Shown here: positions 57,638 through 64,000 of the stretch, in pieces
How the letters are laid out: every line of letters begins with the position of its first letter
How positions within the stretch are numbered: position 1 is the first letter of the stretch
Source: Actinoplanes xinjiangensis
GTDB taxonomy: Bacteria > Actinomycetota > Actinomycetes > Mycobacteriales > Micromonosporaceae
DNA length: 64,000 bases
Assembly (NCBI RefSeq): GCF_003148685.1
Contig: NZ_QGGR01000026.1
Location: 58,012-122,011 of the forward strand
Direction of reading: 5' to 3'
The notes under the pieces: generated by a model
Database searches by the model: none
Seen by the model: the letters and a program-made list of their open reading frames with translations, nothing else
Told to the model about the DNA's origin: nothing
Position numbers and translations under genes: made by a program

Positions 57638-57682
57638 GGGGTTACCAGGGTATCCGCCGTGGCACGAGCAGTTATCGCCGGG

Positions 57683-57688
57683 CAGGAT
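57683..57688 (+). promoter_or_regulatory. -10 element of the gene at 57696
   Basis: CAGGAT, 7 nt upstream of ATG 57696, as at the EndoQ-helicase gene. Confidence 0.4.
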
Positions 57689-57695
57689 GGGCGGC

Positions 57696-58562
57696 ATGCC
57701 GGTTTCCGAGGCTCTGCTCCGTCTGTCCCAGGACCCCGCCTTCTGGACCGGTCGGGTGACCGAGAGCGCCGAGTTGCACATCTCCTTTCCCGTGGTGGCG
57801 GGGTATTCGCTCACCCTCGACATCGATCTGCCCGGCGGCGACCGGCATCTGGGGCTGCGCCGGCCCGCGTCCAGTGAGCCGGTGCAGATGGGCTGGGCGC
57901 CGGCCGAGGGCCCGTTCCCGGCCGCGCTGCACTGGTGGGAGCTGGAGTCCTTCGCCCGGGTGATCGCCCTCGCCGATCCGTTACTGCCGCATCCGGGGCT
58001 GGTGGTCGCGCTGTTGTCGCCGTTCGCACCGGCCGGCGAGGACGACGATCCGGCCGAGATCGCCGCGGTGCGCGAGGCGGCGTACCGCTCGCTGCGCCGG
58101 GAGGTCCCGGCGGCCGTTCCCTCCGGGCCCGAGCAGGCGCCGCTGCCGCTCTTCGCGGACGAGCGGTGGTGGCCGGCGCCCCCGGTGCCGTCGCCGCAGG
58201 TGCTCGACGAGGCCGCGGTCGCGGCGTTGAGCGCGCCGGCCCTGGCGCGACTTCAGGTCCGCGTCGACGAGCGGTTCCCCCATGAGGACCTTTCCGATCT
58301 GGTACGCCGGGCGAGTGCCGTCCTCACGCTTCTCCCCCACCAGCGGGCGTACGCCGGAACGCGCCCCCTGGCCAGGCGGATCACCGACTCGGGCGACCTG
58401 GCCGGGGTGCCGGCCCTGTTGAGTGCGCTGACCGAGGCCGGCTGTGATCATCCGACCGTGCTGGATGCGCTGAGTGAGCCTCTGGTTCCACTGGAGGCAT
58501 GCTGGATGGTGGAGACCCTGGCGGGAGCGGAACCCGGCACCCTCCTGCGTCACCACGTGTGA
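57696..58562 (+). CDS. Conserved hypothetical protein upstream of murJ
   Basis: A 288-residue soluble protein I do not recognise. The N-terminal half is beta-rich (ELHISFPVVAGYSLTLDIDLPGG, HLGLRRPASSEPVQMGW, ALHWWELESFARVIALAD). The C-terminal half is helical, with a VRRASAVLTLLPHQRAYAGTRPLARRITDSGDL region that looks like a helical repeat. It replaces the mutT4 and DUF6049 genes found between pcnA and murJ in mycobacteria. Co-transcription with murJ (49 nt downstream) is likely. Confidence 0.65.
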   Translation: MPVSEALLRLSQDPAFWTGRVTESAELHISFPVVAGYSLTLDIDLPGGDRHLGLRRPASSEPVQMGWAPAEGPFPAALHWWELESFARVIALADPLLPHPGLVVALLSPFAPAGEDDDPAEIAAVREAAYRSLRREVPAAVPSGPEQAPLPLFADERWWPAPPVPSPQVLDEAAVAALSAPALARLQVRVDERFPHEDLSDLVRRASAVLTLLPHQRAYAGTRPLARRITDSGDLAGVPALLSALTEAGCDHPTVLDALSEPLVPLEACWMVETLAGAEPGTLLRHHV

Positions 58563-58611
58563 CTTTTGCCTTTATTGTGGCTGCAACATCGGCAGGGTTC
58601 TGGAGGCTTGG

Positions 58612-60345
58612 GTGAACGGCGGCCTGTACCGCAGCACGCACGCGGCACCGGATGGTCGGCCTCCGACTCAGGACGGCGTGACCGTCGTCTCGGTCGAGGA
58701 GACGGGGCCGGAGCAGCCCGGCCAGAGCAGCAGCAGCGGCAGCACCGCCGGCCAAAGTGCGATCATGGCGGTCGGCAGCCTGGTCAGCCGGGTGATCGGG
58801 TTCGTCCGCAACGCGCTGATCGGCATGGTCCTCGGTGAGGCGGTCGGTGACGCCTACACCGGCGCCCAGTTCCTGCCGGGTCAGATCTACGAGCTGCTGC
58901 TCGGCGGCATCCTGTCCAGTGTGCTGATCCCGCTGCTGGTCCGGCGGCGCAAGGCCGACCCGGACGGCGGCCAGGAGTTCACCCAGCGGCTGCTCTCCTT
59001 CGCCGTGGTCATGCTCGGCCTGGCGACCGTCCTGGTGGTACTCGCGGCCCCCCTGATCACGGCGATCCAGACGAGCGGCGACACCACCACACCGGCCTTC
59101 CGGGAGCTGGTCACCGACTTCTCGTACCTCATTCTTCCGATCATCTTCTTCACCGGCGTGTCGGCGCTGATCGGCGCGGTGCTGAACGTGCGCGGCCACT
59201 TCGCCGCGCCGATGTGGGCACCGATCCTCAACAACATCGTGGTGATCGCGGTGTGCGGGGTGTTCCTGCTGGTCTTCGGGACCGACAAGGATCTGACCCC
59301 GGAGAACATCAGCGGCGCCGAGCTGACCCTGATCGGTGCCGGCACCCTGCTCGGCATGGTGGTCCAGGCGATCGGCCTGCTCCCGGCCCTGCGCAAGGTC
59401 GGTTTCCGCTGGGCGTGGCGCTGGGCCCCGCGCGAGCTCGGGCTGCGCGAGATCGGCCACCTGGCCGGCTGGATGCTCTGCTACGTGGGCGCCAACCAGA
59501 TCGCGGTCTTCGCGCTGGTCCGGGCCCTGAACACCGCCGGTGGCGAGGACAACCCCGGTGCGCTCGCCTTCAACAACGTCTTCCTGTTGATGATGATGGC
59601 GCACGGGATCATCGGCGTGTCGGTGATCACCGCACTGCTGCCGAAGATGAGTGCGGCCGCCGCCGAGGGCCGGCTCGCCGAGGTCAGTGACGACCTGAGC
59701 CGGGGCATCAAGCTGGTCACCGCGGCGCTGGCCCCGATCGTGGTGGCCTACGCCGTGCTGGGCGGGCCGATCGCGGTCCTCCTCTTCGAGGGCGGGCGCA
59801 TCACGAACGCCGACGCGCTGGCCATGGGCACGGTCCTGACCGTGGCGGCGTTCGCCGTGCTGCCGCTGTCGATCAGCTTCCTCTGCACCAACGTCTTCTA
59901 CGCGCTCCAGGGCAACAAGACCGCCGCACTGATCAACCTGCCGGTGGTGGCGGTCCGGATCGCCGGGTACTTCGTGCTCGCGGCGATCCTCGACGCGTCG
60001 CTGACCGCGGCCGGGATGACCGCCGCCAACGGCGTCTCCTACCTGCTGTCCGCCCTGATCTCGCTGGCCGTCCTGCGGCGCCGGATCGGCCGGCTCAACC
60101 TGGGCTCGGTGGCGGCGTCGCTGCTGCGGGTGGCGATCGCCGGCGCGGTCGCCGCGGGGCTCGCGGTGCTCGTGACGCGTCTGCTCCCCGGTTCGGGCGC
60201 GCCGGACGGCCGGATCGAGGCGATCGTGCAGATCGCCGTCGGCGGCGCGGTGATCCTGATCGCCTACATCGGGATGGCCCTGCTCCTGCGCGTCGGTGAG
60301 GTGAGCCAGGTGGTCGGGATGGTCCGTCGGAAGATCGGGCGCTGA
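58612..60345 (+). CDS. murJ: Lipid II flippase MurJ
   Basis: A 577-residue protein with 14 or so membrane helices. It exports lipid II for peptidoglycan synthesis. Family features: SLVSRVIGFVRNALIGMVLG, AYTGAQFLPGQIYELLLGGILSSVLIPLL, NNVFLLMMMAHGIIGVSVITALLPKMS, and NVFYALQGNKTAAL. GTG 58612 is chosen because GGAGG lies 5 nt upstream (58602-58606) and the upstream frame overlaps the previous gene. Unlike mycobacterial MviN, the kinase-like domain is encoded separately. Confidence 0.93.
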   Translation: MNGGLYRSTHAAPDGRPPTQDGVTVVSVEETGPEQPGQSSSSGSTAGQSAIMAVGSLVSRVIGFVRNALIGMVLGEAVGDAYTGAQFLPGQIYELLLGGILSSVLIPLLVRRRKADPDGGQEFTQRLLSFAVVMLGLATVLVVLAAPLITAIQTSGDTTTPAFRELVTDFSYLILPIIFFTGVSALIGAVLNVRGHFAAPMWAPILNNIVVIAVCGVFLLVFGTDKDLTPENISGAELTLIGAGTLLGMVVQAIGLLPALRKVGFRWAWRWAPRELGLREIGHLAGWMLCYVGANQIAVFALVRALNTAGGEDNPGALAFNNVFLLMMMAHGIIGVSVITALLPKMSAAAAEGRLAEVSDDLSRGIKLVTAALAPIVVAYAVLGGPIAVLLFEGGRITNADALAMGTVLTVAAFAVLPLSISFLCTNVFYALQGNKTAALINLPVVAVRIAGYFVLAAILDASLTAAGMTAANGVSYLLSALISLAVLRRRIGRLNLGSVAASLLRVAIAGAVAAGLAVLVTRLLPGSGAPDGRIEAIVQIAVGGAVILIAYIGMALLLRVGEVSQVVGMVRRKIGR

Positions 60346-60527
60346 TCATCGGATATCCGTCCTGAACAGGTGATTCCCGACTGATCAGACACCGATTCGC
60401 CCGATTCGTGTCCCCCGGCGCCGGTGCCGCGCCGGGGGGACGACCTGCCAGAGGATGGCCGAGTACGGGTATGGTCGGTGGCGGCATGTGCGGGATCCCG
60501 CTGTCCCGAGCGCCGACAGGCTGCCCG

Positions 60528-60555
60528 GGGAATTCGGCACCGGGAATTCGGCACC
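60528..60555 (+). repeat. Two tandem copies of GGGAATTCGGCACC
   Basis: Two perfect adjacent 14-bp copies (60528-60541, 60542-60555) upstream of the pseudokinase gene. Each contains a GGAAT that resembles an ECF-type -35, but no matching -10 was seen. Confidence 0.7.
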
Positions 60556-60583
60556 CGAGGAATGCACCACCGAGGGAGGACTG

Positions 60584-62125
60584 GTGACCCAGGTCGGCGA
60601 AGGCCACGAGACCGCGGCCGACGAGGCTGGACCGGTCTTGACCTTCGGTGCCCCCACCGCCGGCGAGGTCCTCGCCGAGCGGTATCAGCTGGAAGAGCAC
60701 GTCAACAACGACAGTGCCGGCCGTCAGGTGTGGCGCGGTATCGACGTGATCCTCCGCCGTCCGGTCGCCATGGTGCTCCGGCACCCCGGCGGTGACTCCG
60801 CCGTCGAGATGCTTCAGGCCGCGGTCGCCGCGAGCCGCGTGATCCACCCCAACCTGGCCGGCGTCTACGACGCGATCGACGAGCAGGATCGGGCCTACGT
60901 GGTCCGGGAGTGGGTCGACGGCGAGTCGCTGCGTGACCTGGTCGCCGCCGAGGGACCGCTCGACCCGGCCCGGGCGATCGCGATCGCGCACTCGGTGGCC
61001 GACGCCCTCACCGCCGTGCACGCCACCGGCATGATCCACGGCAACGTGCATCCCGGCAGCACACTGATCGCCGACGACGGCCGGGTGGTCCTGGCCGACG
61101 CGCGGGCCGACGCGGCCGACAGCACCGAGTCCGACATCCGGGCGGTCGGCGGCATCCTCTACTTCGCGCTCACCGGCCACTGGCCGCACACCGAGGTGGG
61201 CGACTCCGCACTGCCCGACGCCAACCGGGACAGCGCCGGCAACCCGGCCGCCCCGCGTCAGATCCGCGCCGGCATCCCGGCGTACCTCGACGATCTCACG
61301 ATGGACCTGCTGGACCGCCGGGTGGCCGCGCCGGCCTCCGACGCGCTCACCGCCGAGCTGGGCCGGCTGGACGCCGCCGCCGACGACGAGGAGTACGAAG
61401 ACGTCGGTCCGCTGCGCTTCGTGCAGAGCGGTTCGTCCTCGTCGAGCGAGCCGATCCGCAGCGCCCCGAAGATCATGGTCGGTGTCGGCGCGCTGATCGT
61501 CATCGCGATCATCGGTCTGGTCTTCGGCATCCGGGCGATCAACAAGACCAGCAACTCGACCGACGCGGGCAACATCCCGGTGACCCAGCCGACCAACGCC
61601 GGCGACAGCACCGTCCAGCAGCCGGCCCCGGTCCCGCAGAAGATCAAGATCACCCCCGACATGGTGCGGATGGTCGACCCGCCCCGCGGCGAGCGACTCG
61701 ACGGTGACCAGGCGAAATACACCATCGACGGCAACCCCGCCACGGTCTGGGAAACCTCGAAATACAACACCGCACCCTTCGGTGGACTCAAGCCCGGTAT
61801 GGGTGTCCTGATCAACCTGGGTGAGAAGCGGTCCCTGTCCGAGGTGCAGGTCACGACGTCTGCGCCGGGCGCGACGATCGACGTGCGTACCGGCTCGAGC
61901 GATCCCGGTGACAGCAGCAACGGCGACGAGAAGATCGCCAAGGACTTCAAGTCGCTCAGTGATGAGAAGCCCGAGAAGTCCTCCGGCACCAAGTGGTATT
62001 TCAGCGGGTTCGACCCCAACCAGAAATACCAGTACGTACTGGTCTTCCTCACCGAGCTGCCCCGCGCCGAGGACGGCGACCGGTTCCAGATCAGCGTCAG
62101 CGAGATCGAGCTGTCCGGGTACTGA
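60584..62125 (+). CDS. MurJ-associated pseudokinase with extracellular sugar-binding-like domain
   Basis: A 513-residue membrane protein. Residues ~25-290 form a Ser/Thr kinase-like domain that lacks catalytic residues: the HRD motif reads IHGNVHPGSTL and no DFG is present. A helix (IMVGVGALIVIAIIGLVFGI) leads to a Thr/Gln-rich stalk and a C-terminal discoidin-like beta domain (YTIDGNPATVWETSKYNT, VLINLGEKRSLSEVQVTT). In mycobacteria the equivalent pseudokinase is fused to MurJ and binds FhaA. GTG 60584 has GGGAGGA upstream. Confidence 0.85.
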   Translation: MTQVGEGHETAADEAGPVLTFGAPTAGEVLAERYQLEEHVNNDSAGRQVWRGIDVILRRPVAMVLRHPGGDSAVEMLQAAVAASRVIHPNLAGVYDAIDEQDRAYVVREWVDGESLRDLVAAEGPLDPARAIAIAHSVADALTAVHATGMIHGNVHPGSTLIADDGRVVLADARADAADSTESDIRAVGGILYFALTGHWPHTEVGDSALPDANRDSAGNPAAPRQIRAGIPAYLDDLTMDLLDRRVAAPASDALTAELGRLDAAADDEEYEDVGPLRFVQSGSSSSSEPIRSAPKIMVGVGALIVIAIIGLVFGIRAINKTSNSTDAGNIPVTQPTNAGDSTVQQPAPVPQKIKITPDMVRMVDPPRGERLDGDQAKYTIDGNPATVWETSKYNTAPFGGLKPGMGVLINLGEKRSLSEVQVTTSAPGATIDVRTGSSDPGDSSNGDEKIAKDFKSLSDEKPEKSSGTKWYFSGFDPNQKYQYVLVFLTELPRAEDGDRFQISVSEIELSGY

Positions 62126-62143
62126 TCGAACCCGCCGGTGCAC

Positions 62144-62149
62144 TAGATT
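62144..62149 (+). promoter_or_regulatory. -10 element of the leaderless sigM gene
   Basis: TAGATT, 6 nt upstream of GTG 62156; the same hexamer as upstream of moaA. Confidence 0.5.
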
Positions 62150-62155
62150 GCTGGC

Positions 62156-62827
62156 GTGACGATCCGGGGCGTACCACCCGGCGGCCTCGGTGACGCACCG
62201 AGCGACGCCGACCTGGTCCGCGCCCACGTGGCCGGTGACCCGGAGGCCTTCGCCGAGCTGGTCCGCCGGCACCGGGACCGGCTGTGGGCGGTCGCCCTGC
62301 GGACCGTCGGCGACCGCGAGGAGGCCGCTGACGCCGTCCAGGACGCGCTGCTGAACGCCCATCGCAACGCGGCCAAGTTCCGTGGCGAGGCGGCGGTCAC
62401 CACCTGGCTGCACCGCATCGTGGTGAACGCCTGCCTGGACCGGCTCCGCCGCCGGCAGGCCCACCCCACCGTTCCGCTGCCGGACGGCAATCGTGACGAC
62501 GACCGTCCGACCGGCCCGGAACCGGCCGCGGCCGCCCCCGATCAGGACACCGTGCTGGTCGTGCGGGACGCGCTGGCCGCCCTGCCGTTCGACCAGCGCG
62601 CCGCGATCGTGCTGGTCGACGTGCAGGGTTACGGCGTGGCCGAGGCCGCCGAGATGCTCGGTGTGGCGGTGGGCACCATCAAGAGCCGGTGTGCCCGTGG
62701 CCGCGCCAAGATGGCGATGACCCTGGGATATCTCCGGGGGAACCAGAACGACGGCGGGACCGTCCCATCCAGGTCGGAGGCGGCGAGTCCGCTGCCGACC
62801 GGAGTCGAACGGAGGGAGCCGCGGTGA
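62156..62827 (+). CDS. sigM: ECF sigma factor SigM
   Basis: A 223-residue sigma factor. Region 2: DPEAFAELVRRHRDRLWAVALRTVGDREEAADAVQDALLNAHRNAAKF. Region 4: ALAALPFDQRAAIVLVDVQGYGVAEAAEMLGVAVGTIKSRCARGRAKM. The order murJ, pseudokinase, sigM, anti-sigma, trxB is the conserved actinobacterial arrangement near oriC, which identifies it as SigM. It overlaps the anti-sigma gene as GTGA. Confidence 0.92.
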   Translation: MTIRGVPPGGLGDAPSDADLVRAHVAGDPEAFAELVRRHRDRLWAVALRTVGDREEAADAVQDALLNAHRNAAKFRGEAAVTTWLHRIVVNACLDRLRRRQAHPTVPLPDGNRDDDRPTGPEPAAAAPDQDTVLVVRDALAALPFDQRAAIVLVDVQGYGVAEAAEMLGVAVGTIKSRCARGRAKMAMTLGYLRGNQNDGGTVPSRSEAASPLPTGVERREPR

Positions 62828-63660
62828 CCGGCGCCGAGTTCGAGGGGGTCGACATCGACCTGCTCGCCGACTATGTCGGTGGCGCTCTGGACGGCACCCC
62901 GGACGAGGAGCGTGTGGCCGCTCTGGTGGCTACGGACGACGCCTGGCGGGCCGCCCACGAGGCTCTGGAGCCGGGGATGATCGCGGTCGGCGCGGTGTTG
63001 CGGGAGTTCGAGCCGGAGCCGATGCCCGACGATCTGGCGGCTCGGCTGGACACGATGTTCCGTGCTGCCGCTTCGGAGGAGGCGGCGCCGGAGGCCGTAC
63101 CAGCCAAGGTCGTCGATCTTGACAAGGCCCGGCGGCGGCGACGGTGGGTCGCGCCGATCGCGGTGGCCGCCGCGGTGGTCGCGTTCGCGGGTTTCGGGGT
63201 CAATTCGCTCCTCGCGCCGGGCGCGGAGGACACGGCAGGCCGTTCGGCGAACTCGGAGGCCGCACCCATGGCGGCCGCACCGGCGGCGGGCCGCGAGGTG
63301 AGCCGCAGCGGTACCGATTACACCGCGAGCACGCTGACGTCGGTGGGGCAGCAGCTCCGCAACGCGCCCAGTTCGGCCGACGAGCCGCAGACCGCCTCGG
63401 GCACCGAGCTCCAGGAGGCGTCCGGGCTGGACCGGTTGACCATGCCGGATGCGGTCGCCGCGTGTCTTCAGGAGATCACCCGGGTGAACGGCGGCGGGGT
63501 CATCTCGGTGGAGTTCCTGGATTATGCGCGGTTCAACGGCGATCCGGCGCTGATCGTGCGTTTCTCGGCGGCGGACGGCATCTGGGTGTGGGCGGTGGGC
63601 CCGGAGTGCGGCACACCCGGTGCGGGCGCGGACGAGCTGGAGCGCGTGCCGGTACGCTGA
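62824..63660 (+). CDS. Anti-sigma-M factor-like membrane protein
   Basis: A 278-residue protein. The N-terminal cytoplasmic part (IDLLADYVGGALDGTPDEERVAALV, then LREFEPEPMPDDLAARLDTMF) would hold the sigma factor. One helix (WVAPIAVAAAVVAFAGFGVN) leads to an external domain with two Cys (VAACLQEITRVNGGGVISVEF, WVWAVGPECGTPG). There is no HxxxCxxC zinc motif. Position and coupling to sigM match RsmA of mycobacteria. Confidence 0.85.
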   Translation: MTGAEFEGVDIDLLADYVGGALDGTPDEERVAALVATDDAWRAAHEALEPGMIAVGAVLREFEPEPMPDDLAARLDTMFRAAASEEAAPEAVPAKVVDLDKARRRRRWVAPIAVAAAVVAFAGFGVNSLLAPGAEDTAGRSANSEAAPMAAAPAAGREVSRSGTDYTASTLTSVGQQLRNAPSSADEPQTASGTELQEASGLDRLTMPDAVAACLQEITRVNGGGVISVEFLDYARFNGDPALIVRFSAADGIWVWAVGPECGTPGAGADELERVPVR

Positions 63661-63700
63661 CGAGAATCCCCGCGTGAGGTCGGACACCAGCCGTGCCCGG

Positions 63701-63727
63701 GGAATGGCGGATACCCGGCAAGACGTT
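63701..63727 (+). promoter_or_regulatory. ECF-type promoter of trxB (GGAAT-N19-GTT)
   Basis: GGAAT (63701-63705) and GTT (63725-63727), separated by 19 nt, match the redox sigma factor promoter type known for trxB in Streptomyces (SigR) and mycobacteria (SigH). It lies 58 nt before the trxB start. Confidence 0.6.
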
Positions 63728-63785
63728 CTAGCGTGCAGTGTCGCCGACCGAAAAGCGTGCGACGAGACAGACTGAGGAGTCGGCA

Positions 63786-64000
63786 GTGGACGAGGTCCGC
63801 AATCTGATCATCATCGGGTCCGGACCGTCGGGCTACACCGCGGCGTTGTATGCGGCCCGGGCCAACCTCAATCCCCTGGTGATCGAGGGTGTCAACTCCG
63901 GTGGCGCCCTGATGACCACCACCGAGGTGGAGAACTTCCCGGGGCACCGGGACGGCATCATGGGTCCCGAGCTGATGGACAACATGCGGGCCCAGGCGGA
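63786..64000 (+). CDS. trxB: Thioredoxin reductase, C-terminus cut by window edge
   Basis: The first 71 residues are visible. They hold the FAD-binding GSGPSGYTAALYAARANLNP, then LVIEG, GGALMTTTEVENFPG and MGPELMDNMRAQA, typical of TrxB. It passes electrons from NADPH to thioredoxin. GTG 63786 has GAGGAG 6 nt upstream. trxA would be expected just beyond the window. Confidence 0.95.
   Translation, partial: MDEVRNLIIIGSGPSGYTAALYAARANLNPLVIEGVNSGGALMTTTEVENFPGHRDGIMGPELMDNMRAQA

Noticed and set aside
54752..57877. 1041-codon plus-strand ORF over the sigma, propeller and pcnA genes
   Set aside because: Runs out of frame through three clear genes; its composition is that of a frame shadow.

Overview
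The window is one continuous stretch of very GC-rich chromosome with short intergenic gaps, many GTG and TTG starts and many leaderless genes. Gene families (bacterial proteasome activator, DUF5318, LppU-like lipoprotein relatives, SigM with its anti-sigma factor, a MurJ pseudokinase partner, mycobacterial-type inositol-phosphate synthase) place it in the Actinomycetota. The whole pattern fits the Micromonosporaceae, most likely Actinoplanes or a close relative; that genus call is an inference from style and synteny. The rpsF-ssb-rpsR-rplI, dnaB, padR-ino1, ponA and murJ-sigM-trxB blocks normally lie close to the chromosomal origin. No dnaA, rRNA or tRNA gene was seen.

Layout. 1-8900: housekeeping and accessory genes (proteasome activator end, dimethylargininase-like hydrolase with a divergent Lrp regulator, YbjN-like protein, mobA, fdhD, phoD, DUF4192, an acetyltransferase, a fructosamine kinase). 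8980-12544: moaA-moaD, a long decayed repeat field that seems to have grown from the 3' end of moaD, a DUF6939 gene and a VOC protein. 12738-22247: a membrane phosphoesterase, a 1037-residue EndoQ-like/UvrD helicase fusion, a prepilin peptidase, an LppU-like protein, an orphan ATPase behind a CTAG-rich operator, DoxX and a GT87 protein. 23002-25961: the moaC-mogA-moeA-moaE operon. 26321-32460: a GGDEF-EAL protein behind a structured AT-rich leader, a second GT87-like protein, a zinc-ribbon protein, a nucleotidyltransferase and a YbaB-like protein.

32946-41560 is the replication/ribosome block: dnaB carrying a 429-residue intein, a phased set of DnaA-box-like sites, a huge Trp-repeat membrane protein, then rplI, rpsR, ssb and rpsF. 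41856-53919 is an envelope block: a secreted protein, endonuclease IV, a repeat-rich membrane protein, GT87, a class A PBP, DUF5318 and padR-ino1. 53970-64000 holds ogt, a SigE-family sigma factor with a beta-propeller partner, pcnA, murJ, a MurJ-linked pseudokinase, sigM with its anti-sigma gene, and the start of trxB.

How the genes work together. Molybdenum cofactor genes are spread over three loci (mobA-DUF6457 beside fdhD; moaA-moaD; moaC-mogA-moeA-moaE), and together they cover nearly the whole pathway. The right half combines DNA replication and repair (DnaB, SSB, EndoQ-helicase, endonuclease IV, Ogt) with peptidoglycan and envelope synthesis (PonA, MurJ and its pseudokinase, inositol phosphate synthase, GT87 proteins) and envelope or redox stress control (SigM, the SigE-family factor, trxB).

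The most unusual features are: (1) short GC-rich tandem repeats that have expanded both between genes and in frame inside at least six proteins; (2) the EndoQ-UvrD fusion; (3) the helically phased DnaA-box-like cluster between dnaB and a giant Trp-repeat gene; (4) the dnaB intein; and (5) the structured leader with a tiny upstream ORF before the GGDEF-EAL gene.
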